From NCBI GenBank assembly GCA_024227565.1, contig JAAEUE010000399.1, forward strand, positions 44,384 to 108,383: a stretch of 64,000 bases of DNA. The letters are read 5' to 3'. Shown here in pieces: positions 18,236 to 26,057 of the stretch. Every line of letters starts with the position of its first letter. Positions within the stretch are counted from its first letter, which is position 1. The stretch is from Alphaproteobacteria bacterium (GTDB taxonomy: Bacteria > Pseudomonadota > Alphaproteobacteria > Rhizobiales > CAJQND01). Position numbers and translations under genes: made by a program. Under the pieces are notes generated by a model. The model ran no database searches. It was not told where the DNA came from and saw only the letters and a list, made by a program, of their open reading frames with translations.

Positions 18236-18330
18236 CCGCTCAAACTGAGCGGAGGTTGCTCTAGATTTTCGGTATGGTCGAGCAACTTATCTCCGCTCAG
18301 ACGTAACCGTCTGATCGGAGGTTGCTCTAG
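18236..18330. repeat. cluster of repeated hairpins (REP-like)
   Basis: Two direct copies of CGGAGGTTGCTCTAG (18250-18264 and 18316-18330) are separated by an approximate inverted copy (GAGCAACTTATCTCCGCTCA at 18280-18299, with a small insertion). Two palindromes are superimposed: CCGCTCA/TGAGCGG (18236-18252, perfect, 3-base loop), and a 13-bp stem with one mismatch from 18291 to 18320 with a 4-base loop. The cluster lies downstream of matB and upstream of the rhodanese gene, in a ~300-bp region with no gene. Confidence 0.65.
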
Positions 18331-18404
18331 TCACTCCGGTTTTGCCGTCCTCGGGCTTCATATTGGAGCCGAGCAGCTCACAATGGCGACAAGTACCCTC
18401 GTTG

Positions 18405-19931
18405 TTATGCCTTGAAGATCTCACCATATTTGGCCCGAAGTTCAGCCTTTTGAACCTTGCCCATGGCATTGCGGGGCAGTTCTGCGTGCTGAAAGACCCG
18501 TTTTGGAACCTTGAACTTGGCAAGCCGCTCAGACAGGGCGCTGATGATGTCAGCTTCTTCAGGGCTCTGGCCATCCTGGGCCGTGATCACCGCCACAACC
18601 CCTTCGCCAAAATCAGGGTGAGGCACGCCAATCACGGCAGATTCCCCGACACCGGGCATATCGTCCAGCTCGGTTTCCACCTCCTTGGGATAGACGTTGA
18701 AACCGCCGGAGATGATCAGATCTTTTGAGCGCCCCACAATTGTGACCCGGCCATCGGGTTCGATCTGTGCCATGTCGCCTGTTATGAAATAGCCGTCGGG
18801 CCTGAATTCCTCGGCGGTCTTTTCAGGCATCTGCCAGTAGCCGGAGAATATGTTCGGGCCCTTGGCTTCCAGCACGCCGATGTCTCCTGGTTCCAGCACA
18901 GTTCCGTCTTCGGCGGCAATGCGCACCGAAACATCGGGCAAGGCATAGCCAACGGTCCCTGCCCTGCGCTCCCCGTCATAGGGGTTTGACGTGATCATCC
19001 CAGCTTCCGTCATGCCATAGCGTTCAAGAATGCGCTGGCCGGTGCGGCCCTCAAACTCCACATGGGTCTCAGCCAGCATCGGGGCTGAGCCGGAGACAAA
19101 CAGGCGGATGTTGCGGCAGGCTTCGGCGTTGAAAGCTGCAGTTGCCAGAAGGCGGGTGTAGAACGTCGGGACACCCATCATCACCGTGGCCTCAGGCAAC
19201 AGGGACAGCACCTGGTTTGCATCGAACTTCTGCAGCCAGATGATTTCCGACTTGTTCAAAAAGGCCGTGTTCAACGCCACATAAAGCCCGTGCACATGGA
19301 AGATCGGCAGTGCATGGAGCAACACGTCGCCAGCCTGAAAATGCCAGATCCGGTGAAGCGCCAAGGCGTTCGAACTCAAATTGTCATGGGTGATCATCGC
19401 GCCCTTGGAGCGCCCGGTGGTGCCTGAGGTGTAGAGCAAACCGGCCAGATCATCGGATGCCCGCATCGCCGTGGTGTGATCACTGGGTTGGTTTGCGGCA
19501 AGGTCCTGCAACGACCCCTCCCCTGACGGCGCCATGGTGTGCACCGCCTTCACTCCGTGTTGCGCGGCAATCGGGCTGAGGCTCTCTGCCCGGGAGGGAT
19601 CGCACACCACCAGGCTCGGCTTGGCATCGGAGATGAAATAGTCCACCTCAGCGGCAGTGTAGGCTGTGTTCAAAGGCTGGTAGACCGCACCCACCTTAAG
19701 GGTGGCCAGGTAGAGGAAGACATTGTCCAGCGACTTTTCAATTTGCACGGTGATCCGGTCGCCGAGCGCCACGCCTTCAGCTTCCAGGGCGTTGGCATAG
19801 CGCGCAACCTGGGCACAAAGCCCCACGTAACTGAGCGGCTCTCCCGGCACGGGCCGAAAGGCAATTGCCTCACCAGCGTCTAAAAATCGTTCTTCCAGCA
19901 GGCTATAGAGATTTGCGTTGCCCATATGCAC
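18405..19931 (-). CDS. matB: malonyl-CoA synthetase (MatB)
   Basis: Acyl-adenylate-forming enzyme that activates malonate to malonyl-CoA. Motifs: LLYTSGTTGRSKGAM (P-loop), YGMTEAGMITSNPYDGERR with the Arg-containing segment typical of MatB, YFITGDMAQIEPDGRVTIVGRSKDLI (hinge), and the C-terminal catalytic Lys in PRNAMGKVQK. 508 aa, the expected size. It is transcribed divergently from the malonyl-CoA decarboxylase gene, the arrangement expected for malonate use (malonate to malonyl-CoA to acetyl-CoA). The regulator matR and carrier matC seen in some rhizobia are not next to it. Confidence 0.92.
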   Translation of the reverse strand: MHMGNANLYSLLEERFLDAGEAIAFRPVPGEPLSYVGLCAQVARYANALEAEGVALGDRITVQIEKSLDNVFLYLATLKVGAVYQPLNTAYTAAEVDYFISDAKPSLVVCDPSRAESLSPIAAQHGVKAVHTMAPSGEGSLQDLAANQPSDHTTAMRASDDLAGLLYTSGTTGRSKGAMITHDNLSSNALALHRIWHFQAGDVLLHALPIFHVHGLYVALNTAFLNKSEIIWLQKFDANQVLSLLPEATVMMGVPTFYTRLLATAAFNAEACRNIRLFVSGSAPMLAETHVEFEGRTGQRILERYGMTEAGMITSNPYDGERRAGTVGYALPDVSVRIAAEDGTVLEPGDIGVLEAKGPNIFSGYWQMPEKTAEEFRPDGYFITGDMAQIEPDGRVTIVGRSKDLIISGGFNVYPKEVETELDDMPGVGESAVIGVPHPDFGEGVVAVITAQDGQSPEEADIISALSERLAKFKVPKRVFQHAELPRNAMGKVQKAELRAKYGEIFKA

Positions 19932-20055
19932 TCACCAAATTACGGGAAAAATTAAGCAGCGATCATATATACTGGTGAGATGAGATGCCGCCACTGGTTA
20001 TTGTCATTTTTCTGTTGAATTGACATGGCACACAGCGGCGAAAGGTAGGTTGACC

Positions 20056-21396
20056 ATGGCCTCTTCGTTTTTTCGCGACCTGTTGGACCAGATTGTCGAG
20101 CGCGGCCGCGCGCTCAAAGCGTTCTCGCTTGGGAGCGGCGGCCATGACGGCACCATCGAAGCCCTCTCCAAGGGGCTTTTGTCGGGGCGCGGCGAATCCT
20201 CCGGCATGGTGGTGGCACGGCATATCCTGGCGATCTTTGATGTGTTGTCGGACGATGAGAAGACCGAGTTCTTCCATTTCCTCAACGATGTTCTGGTGCC
20301 CGACGATGAAGGCCTGAAGGCCGCCGCCGCGGCCTATCTGGAGACCCCGTCGAATGCGCAAGTGATGCAGCTTGCAAAGGCTGTTGAATCCCCCCGCCAG
20401 GAGTTTTTCCGGCGCCTCAACCTTGCCCCCGGCGGTACCGTCCAGATCGTCCGCATGCGGGCGGAATTGCTGGCGCGGCTCAAACAGTTTCCTGAGCTGA
20501 AGCCGGTTGACGACGACATGGCCCACCTGTTCGGCTCCTGGTTCAACCGGGGCTTTCTGGTGATGCGCCGGATCGACTGGTCCACGCCGGCCGCCATTCT
20601 GGAAAAGATCATCGAATATGAAGCCGTTCACGAAATTAAGGGTTGGGACGACCTGAAGCGCCGGCTCAATCCAAAAGACAGGCGCTGTTATGGTTTCTTC
20701 CATCCGTCGTTGATCGATGAGCCACTGATCTTTGTGGAGGTGGCTTTGACGCGGGATATCTCCGGGGCCATCCACGACGTAATCAGCGAGCACGATGAAA
20801 CCGAAGCGGAAGACCCGCGCACCGCCGTGTTCTATTCCATCTCAAATTGCCAGAAGGGTCTGGCCGGCATCTCCTTTGGTCACTTCCTGATCAAACAGGT
20901 GGTGAGTGATCTTTCCAACGAGATCGAGAGCCTGAAGACCTTCGTGACCTTGTCGCCAATCCCCGGCTTCATGCGCTGGCTCTCCACCATGCGCGAGAGC
21001 GGTGAAGTTGAGGCGCGCGAGCTGAGCCTGTTGGAACACAGCACGTGGCCCAGCAAAAAGGATGCAGAAAAGCGCCTGTCGGACGTCTTGCAGCCACTTG
21101 CCGCCCGGTATTTTTTGCAAGAAAAACGCAGCGACGGCAAACCGATCGATCCCGTGGCGCGGTTCCATCTGGGCAACGGGGCCCGCTTGCAGCGGCTCAA
21201 CTGGATGGCCGATCTGTCTGAACGCGGCCTCAGTCAGTCTGCCGGCATGATGGTCAACTATCTTTATGATCTGGACTATATCGAACGCAATCACGAGGCC
21301 TATGCCGAGCAAGGGGTGATTGCCGCCTCATCGTCCGTCACCAAGTTGGTGCCGGCCAAACAGGCAGGCCCGGCGAAAGAGCGGGAGACGGCCTGA
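20056..21396 (+). CDS. matA: malonyl-CoA decarboxylase (MatA)
   Basis: Decarboxylates malonyl-CoA to acetyl-CoA. Conserved MCD segments: FFHPSLIDEPLIFVEVALT, FYSISNCQKGLAGISFGHFLIKQVV and FVTLSPIPGFMRWL, carrying the catalytic Ser/His region of the GNAT-like domain, after an N-terminal helical domain. ATG 20056 (MASSFF) follows AAGGTAGG and gives 446 aa; an upstream in-frame start at 20020 has no such site. The intergenic space to the divergent matB is about 125 bp and should hold both promoters. Confidence 0.93.
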   Translation: MASSFFRDLLDQIVERGRALKAFSLGSGGHDGTIEALSKGLLSGRGESSGMVVARHILAIFDVLSDDEKTEFFHFLNDVLVPDDEGLKAAAAAYLETPSNAQVMQLAKAVESPRQEFFRRLNLAPGGTVQIVRMRAELLARLKQFPELKPVDDDMAHLFGSWFNRGFLVMRRIDWSTPAAILEKIIEYEAVHEIKGWDDLKRRLNPKDRRCYGFFHPSLIDEPLIFVEVALTRDISGAIHDVISEHDETEAEDPRTAVFYSISNCQKGLAGISFGHFLIKQVVSDLSNEIESLKTFVTLSPIPGFMRWLSTMRESGEVEARELSLLEHSTWPSKKDAEKRLSDVLQPLAARYFLQEKRSDGKPIDPVARFHLGNGARLQRLNWMADLSERGLSQSAGMMVNYLYDLDYIERNHEAYAEQGVIAASSSVTKLVPAKQAGPAKERETA

Positions 21397-21460
21397 GGGC
21401 TGCAGAGTTTTACCACTAAATAGTTTATTTTGGTACGAATTCTGACCCCCCTTTGTTCAT

Positions 21461-21564
21461 GTTCAGCGGCAGAAAACTGCCAAAAATAGCGATTCTACGA
21501 AACGAACCCAATTTCGCGTAAGCTTCTGATTTGATGCTTGAATTCGGTCTATTTGGCCTTTTTG
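21461..21564 (+). repeat. dispersed ~105-bp intergenic element, copy 1
   Basis: Highly similar to the reverse complement of 61691-61803. Shared blocks include GAAAACTGCCAAAAA, CGATTCT.CGAAACGAACCC, TTCGCGTAA and TGGCCTTTTT, in the same order with nearly equal spacing. It contains a small palindrome GGCAG-AAAA-CTGCC. No coding frame is shared between the copies, so a non-coding or transposon-derived (MITE/REP-like) element is most likely. Confidence 0.75.
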
Positions 21565-21710
21565 AGTGAGGTTTTTTGTTCATATTCGAAAAAAACAGAC
21601 CGTCAGCCCTCCTTCCTCCCGCATCCCCCTCTCCTCCCGCATCCCTGCGCACGCAGGGATCCACCACCGGGAGGAGGCCCCACACTCAGAGCCATGGGCC
21701 CCTGCTTTCG

Positions 21711-21790
21711 CAGGGGCGCGGGATAAGCAGGGGCGCAGGATAAGCAGGGGTGCGGGATAGGCTGGGCTGCGGGATAGGCAGGGGCGCGGG
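21711..21790. repeat. 17-bp tandem repeat, about 4.7 copies
   Basis: Consensus CAGGGGCGCGGGATAAG repeated head to tail: 21711-21727, 21728-21744, 21745-21761, 21762-21778 and a partial unit from 21779. Units differ at one to three positions. The first unit is also the right arm of the palindrome at 21698-21715. Confidence 0.85.
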
Positions 21791-21846
21791 GGTGGAGAGG
21801 TGTGGCGACGGGAGCCGAGACCGCAGGGGGGAAGCTACCGGAGCGC

Positions 21847-23010
21847 CTAGCGCTCGCCGGCGAGCTGGGCCTTCAACATGCGGGCCGCCTGGGCGTAGCC
21901 CCCGCCGCCGCCGTCGATGAAATGCATGTGGTCATCGCTCACCGCCGACGGCACCAGGCAGGTCATCAAGGCCGTGTCCTGGCGGTAGACGCCATAGACC
22001 GCAACGCCGGTGGTTTGGGCCACCGACAATCTGGCCTCGATGCGTTTGGCGAGCTCTTCGGTACAGTCCACCGTGAGCCGCAAGCCATCATCGAACTTGC
22101 GGAAGTCTGAGTTTCGGGAGAGCTCGCGGCGATATTCCATGGGATCATAGCGGCCTGCCGTCTTGCCGGTGCGGTCCAGCACCCATTGGAACAGCGAGTG
22201 GCCCAAAAGCTCAATCTTGCGGCGCACCCGGGTTTTGCGGCCCCGGGTTGCCGCCACCTCCAGGTCCAGCCCCTGAGGCGGCCAAACCAGATCGTGTGCG
22301 TTCACCGGAACCGGGTGGCCGTCGCGGTCCAGCTCATGCAGCAGATCCAGCACATCGTGCACCAGACGGGCAAAGCGGGCCGAGGCGCCCTTCCCCGTCG
22401 GCAGTGCCAGAATGGACAAGATCATGCCGTTGCTGGCCTTAATGGGCGTCCAGCGGCACGACAGGCCGGTGAGATCGGGTTGTGAGCCGGGCGGGGCCGG
22501 GTGCACGGCATAGCGGTCGGCCTTCATCTCAGCATCCGCCCAGGTGATGCCGCCGCCAGAGAACATGGCGTAGGTGACCGAAGGGGCCGCTTGATATTTG
22601 GCGACGCGCAAATCCTGGCCGGCGTTTCTGATCTCGGAGACCGGAATAATGGCAGCGCGGATCTCAAGGCCGGTTTCTTCCTTCGCCCAGGTTTGGGTGC
22701 GGGCCATGGCATCGCGCAGGGCCGGCTCGTGTTCGGGGCTGATGGCGAGGCCCGCCCCGTCGCCTCCAAACACGAAAGGGAATTCGCGGTGGCCGAATGC
22801 GTTCATGGCCGCAGAGATCATGCTGGCGCCCACCATGTTCACCGCCTTGTAGCGGCCGGCCTCGATGGCTTTGGTGGAGCCCACCACATCCGACACGCCC
22901 AGCACCCATGTATCAGGCACCTGAACATAGCGGCGTTCGTCTGCGACTTGGGCAAAGTCGGTCAAAACGGGCACGGACTGGTAAAAGGCGGCGGCCGCAG
23001 GCTGGGTCAT
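21847..23010 (-). CDS. DUF3095 family protein, nucleotide-cyclase-like fold
   Basis: A protein of about 387 aa (start ATG 23010, MTQPAAAAF; an in-frame start 6 codons upstream is possible). It matches the DUF3095 family by its order of segments: VPDTWVLGVSDVVGSTKAIEAGRYK, FPFVFGGDGAGLAI, and YAMFSGGGITWADAEMK. The first two resemble the metal-binding strand and the hairpin of class III cyclases (xDVVGST and FGGDG), so a nucleotidyl-cyclase-like fold is likely, but activity has not been shown for the family as far as I know. It is transcribed alone on the minus strand, downstream of the FAD oxidoreductase gene by ~85 bp. Confidence 0.75.
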   Translation of the reverse strand: MTQPAAAAFYQSVPVLTDFAQVADERRYVQVPDTWVLGVSDVVGSTKAIEAGRYKAVNMVGASMISAAMNAFGHREFPFVFGGDGAGLAISPEHEPALRDAMARTQTWAKEETGLEIRAAIIPVSEIRNAGQDLRVAKYQAAPSVTYAMFSGGGITWADAEMKADRYAVHPAPPGSQPDLTGLSCRWTPIKASNGMILSILALPTGKGASARFARLVHDVLDLLHELDRDGHPVPVNAHDLVWPPQGLDLEVAATRGRKTRVRRKIELLGHSLFQWVLDRTGKTAGRYDPMEYRRELSRNSDFRKFDDGLRLTVDCTEELAKRIEARLSVAQTTGVAVYGVYRQDTALMTCLVPSAVSDDHMHFIDGGGGGYAQAARMLKAQLAGER

Positions 23011-23094
23011 GGCTGAACCCAATAGCACCTTTTGAGGCGCCGGATGGTCTGATTATCGATCACCCGCTTTAAACGGTGCAGGCCCGGCAACAGA

Positions 23095-24402
23095 TCACCC
23101 AAGCACGGAGAACGAGCTTTCCTTGTTGATCTTGCGCTTGCGCGAATAGAAGCTGAGATCGATGTCGAGCCCGGTATGGGGGCCGGTGAAATGCACCGGA
23201 TCTGCGTCATGATCGCGGCCGGCCTGAACCTGCTCGATCAGATGAGCCATCATGGCGCCTGCGATCGGGGCGTTCTTGAACTGATTGCCGCTGGACCCAA
23301 TGGCCATATAGTAGCCGGGAACCGAGGAACAATCGTAGATCGGGATCCAGTCATCAGCCACATCGTAGAGGCTGACCACCCCCTTCATGGACGACGGGAT
23401 GCCAAGCTCTGGGATGCGCTGGGCGCAGCGCACGGCCTGGATCTGCCACTGCTCGGAGAAGTTCTCGTCATAGTCATCCGGGTCCACATACTCGCGCGGA
23501 TCGCATTCCGGATCTTCAGACCCCACCAGGATGAAGTTGCCCTTCTCAGGCCGCGTGTAACAGGAGATATCGCTGTCGGAGGTGACGATGCCGTTCGTGT
23601 CGTACTCTTCAACGGGGCACGGCAGATGCACCACTTCCTGCTTTAGCGCCTTGGTCTCGATCTCCATGTCTCCCAGGGCACCGGCCATCTCGTTGACCTT
23701 GAAGGAGTGAGGGCCCGCCACGTTCGCCACAACAGGTGTTGCGATCTCGGTGCCGTCGTCCAGGGTGATGCCGATCACTTTGCCTTCGCTGTCCTTGGCG
23801 ATCTCAGTGACCCGGCGATTGAACAGGAACTCGCCGCCTGCCGCCTCAGCGGCGCGTTGCTCGTTATGTGTGGCGAGCTGGGGGTCACTGATGTATCCGG
23901 CGCACGGAAAGAACACGGCGCCCGGCAAGGCGCCGTCGGAACCCGGCTCGCCGTAGCCTTCATCGCCGGGGCGCTTTGCCGGGGAAAACAGGCTGACGTC
24001 ATAATGGGGCATGCGGGTTTTGAGGGTTTCGGTATCCCAATTTTCGTACGGGATCTCCAAGGTGTCCATGTTGGCCATAATGTTGGCCATGTGGCCGTTT
24101 TCCTTTGTCTTCATGACCGCGCAGCCATTGTCATGAAATGCTGCAAGTCCGCGCTCATCTTCCGTTGCCAGCCAGCTCGCCCAGTTCTTCCAGTAGAAAT
24201 ACCCCTCATAGGCCAGGGCCGATCCAGACAGGGTTGAATAATGAGTACGGATGATTGCGCACGATGCCGAGGTTGAGCCATATCCCGCGGCCGGCAGCAT
24301 ATCCACATTCAAGGTTTTCCAGCCCTTGCGCGCCAGCTCCAGACCAAAGGCAGCCCCAATGATCCCGGCGCCGATAATCACGGCATCATAGCTCTTGCTC
24401 AT
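23095..24402 (-). CDS. FAD-dependent oxidoreductase (DAO family)
   Basis: Flavoprotein of 435 aa. The FAD-binding motif AVIIGAGIIGAAFGLELARKG is at the N-terminus, and GYYMAIGSSGNQFKNAPIAGAMMAHLI is the C-terminal FAD-contacting motif, as in sarcosine-oxidase-beta/D-amino-acid-oxidase-like enzymes. Its gene starts 12 bases from the end of an amino acid ABC permease gene in the same direction, so it likely oxidises the imported compound (an amino acid, N-methyl amino acid or opine). The substrate cannot be assigned. The C-terminal extension (HTGLDIDLSFYSRKRKINKE) is basic and has no recognised role. Confidence 0.85.
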   Translation of the reverse strand: MSKSYDAVIIGAGIIGAAFGLELARKGWKTLNVDMLPAAGYGSTSASCAIIRTHYSTLSGSALAYEGYFYWKNWASWLATEDERGLAAFHDNGCAVMKTKENGHMANIMANMDTLEIPYENWDTETLKTRMPHYDVSLFSPAKRPGDEGYGEPGSDGALPGAVFFPCAGYISDPQLATHNEQRAAEAAGGEFLFNRRVTEIAKDSEGKVIGITLDDGTEIATPVVANVAGPHSFKVNEMAGALGDMEIETKALKQEVVHLPCPVEEYDTNGIVTSDSDISCYTRPEKGNFILVGSEDPECDPREYVDPDDYDENFSEQWQIQAVRCAQRIPELGIPSSMKGVVSLYDVADDWIPIYDCSSVPGYYMAIGSSGNQFKNAPIAGAMMAHLIEQVQAGRDHDADPVHFTGPHTGLDIDLSFYSRKRKINKESSFSVLG

Positions 24403-24414
24403 CTGTGCAGGTTC

Positions 24415-25251
24415 CTAGTCTTCAGTGCGCTTCAGGTGCCGGGTCAGGCGCGCCTCCAGCTTGTCCCAGCAGCGGCGCAAGGCCTCGACCATGGCGAGAT
24501 ACATAATCGCCGCCCAGAGGTAAACCTGGAAATCGTAAGACCGTGAATAGGCCAGCTTGGTTTCGCCCATCAGATCAAACACGGTGATGATGGAGGCAAC
24601 CGCAGAGCCCTTGATCAGGAAGATGATCTCGTTGCCGAAGGGCCGAAGCGCGGTGATGAACGCTTGCGGCAGGATGATCTTTATGTAGGTGACAACCTTG
24701 CCAAGCCCCAGCGCGTGCGCGCCTTCCCACTGGCCCTTGTGAACATTGGAAATGGCGCCGCGCAGGATCTCTGCCTGATAGGCGGCGGTGTTTAGCGTGA
24801 ACGTGAACAGCGCGCAGTTATAGGCATCGCGGAAAAACCCCCATAGACCCATGTCCTGCAGGACCGGGCGAAACTGGCCGGCGCCGTAGTAGACCAGAAA
24901 CGCCTGGGCCAGGAGCGGGGTGCCGCGGAAAAAGTAGACATAGCCAAACGACAGGCCCCGGATGACCGGATTGTGGTGGGTTCTGGCAAGCGACATTGGG
25001 AATGCAATGAGCGCGCCGAGAATAATGGCTGTCGTGCACAGCTGAACAGTGATCCAAAGTCCGCCCACCATCCGCGGCAGGTATTTGCCCACAAACTCCG
25101 GATCGTAATTGACCACGATCATCCGCAACAGGAAGTAGGCGATCAGCACATAGAGCGCGAGCACGCAAATCCCGATCACACGCCCGGCGGTCCAGGCCCT
25201 GCTGGTTTCGGCTTTTGGCTTTTCTACAACTGCGACATCCACGGTGCTCAT
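24415..25251 (-). CDS. polar amino acid ABC transporter permease (HisM-like)
   Basis: Inner-membrane permease of 278 aa. A ~25-residue charged N-terminal cytoplasmic tail precedes five hydrophobic helices. The EAA loop GAHALGLGKVVTYIKIILPQAFITALRPFGNE is present. It follows the second permease gene by 5 bases, forming an HisQ/HisM-like pair with it. No ATP-binding protein gene is in this unit. Confidence 0.9.
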   Translation of the reverse strand: MSTVDVAVVEKPKAETSRAWTAGRVIGICVLALYVLIAYFLLRMIVVNYDPEFVGKYLPRMVGGLWITVQLCTTAIILGALIAFPMSLARTHHNPVIRGLSFGYVYFFRGTPLLAQAFLVYYGAGQFRPVLQDMGLWGFFRDAYNCALFTFTLNTAAYQAEILRGAISNVHKGQWEGAHALGLGKVVTYIKIILPQAFITALRPFGNEIIFLIKGSAVASIITVFDLMGETKLAYSRSYDFQVYLWAAIMYLAMVEALRRCWDKLEARLTRHLKRTED

Positions 25252-25256
25252 GACCT

Positions 25257-25964
25257 CTAGCGCTCCTGGCCGCGGTTGGCCCAGCGCTCAGCCCCGCCGA
25301 GAACGACGGAGGAGGCCAGAGCGAAGAACAGGTAGATGAGGCAAGTGATCGAATAGAAAAAGAACGGCTCCTTGGTTGCGCCAACCACAATGTTGGTCTG
25401 GCGGAGCAGGTCGTCCAGGGCGATCACCGAAATCAGCGCTGTTTCCTTCAGCAGCAGCAGCCAGAGATTGCCAAGTCCGGGAAGAGCATGGCGGATGAGT
25501 TGGGGCAGCACGACAAACAGCCAGGTGTAGAACCGGCTCATGCCCATGGATCTGGCCGCCTCCACCTGGCCGGCGGGAATGGCCTTCAAGGCGCCCAGGA
25601 TCACCTCACTGGAAAACGAGGCATTTACGATGCCCAACGCCACCATGCCGGAGACGAACTTGCTGAGCTCCCAGCGTTCGGTTGAAACCAGCTGCACCAC
25701 TTCGTTGATGAGCAGGTCCAGGCCGATATAGATGATCAAGATTGTGAGCAGTTCCGGCAAACCGCGGAAAACCGTGACGAAGACGTTGGCCGCAGCCACC
25801 AGTTCAGGTTCGTCGGAGCGGCGCGCCAGCGCCAGCATAAAGCCCAAGAACAAGCCGAACGGCAATGTAGCAACGGCCAGCCGAATGGTGAGCCAGGCCC
25901 CTGTGGCCAGCTCGTCACCCCATCCTTCTTTCCCCCACGCCAGGAGGCCGATCAGCTCTTCCAT
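25257..25964 (-). CDS. polar amino acid ABC transporter permease (HisQ-like)
   Basis: Inner-membrane permease of 235 aa. Its membrane helices include TIRLAVATLPFGLFLGFMLAL, and the EAA loop is AARSMGMSRFYTWLFVVLPQLIRHALPGLGNL. It is downstream of the binding-protein gene (same strand), with a terminator-like hairpin in the 93-bp gap that probably lets the binding protein be made in excess. Confidence 0.9.
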   Translation of the reverse strand: MEELIGLLAWGKEGWGDELATGAWLTIRLAVATLPFGLFLGFMLALARRSDEPELVAAANVFVTVFRGLPELLTILIIYIGLDLLINEVVQLVSTERWELSKFVSGMVALGIVNASFSSEVILGALKAIPAGQVEAARSMGMSRFYTWLFVVLPQLIRHALPGLGNLWLLLLKETALISVIALDDLLRQTNIVVGATKEPFFFYSITCLIYLFFALASSVVLGGAERWANRGQER

Positions 25965-25993
25965 TGGCTCTTACTCTTGCATCCCCTCAAAAA

Positions 25994-26030
25994 AATTGGC
26001 GGACGGTCATGTGAACACCGCCCGCCAATT
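25994..26030 (-). terminator. partial terminator/attenuator between binding-protein and permease genes
   Basis: A 14-bp stem with one mismatch (outer arms AATTGGCGG and CCGCCAATT) and a 9-base loop CATGTGAAC, followed on the minus strand by seven T residues. It lies between the binding-protein stop (26058) and the permease start (25964), a usual place for a hairpin that stabilises the upstream mRNA and lowers read-through. Confidence 0.75.
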
Positions 26031-26057
26031 ATCGTTAGCACTGAATGCCTAAGCGCA

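Larger units (their letters stand above)
21397..21846. other. 450-bp intergenic region with dispersed element, REP palindromes and tandem repeats
   Basis: Convergent intergenic region between matA and the DUF3095 gene with no convincing coding frame. It contains, in order, one copy of a ~105-bp element (21461-21564), a palindrome ATCCCTGCG/CGCAGGGAT near 21641-21660, another CCCCTGC/GCAGGGG (21698-21715), and 17-bp tandem repeats (21711-21790). Confidence 0.7.

Noticed and set aside
19963..20793. Open frame of 276 codons on the minus strand across the 5' part of matA
   Set aside because: Opposite a clear malonyl-CoA decarboxylase, no motif, and it would cover the matA/matB promoter region.
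21711..21790. Possible CRISPR array
   Set aside because: The 17-bp units are directly adjacent with no spacers, and no cas gene is in the window; it is a simple tandem repeat.
24403..24414. FAD oxidoreductase and ABC permease as a fused or frameshifted gene
   Set aside because: Each has its own start, stop and full-length domains, separated by 12 bases as in a normal operon.
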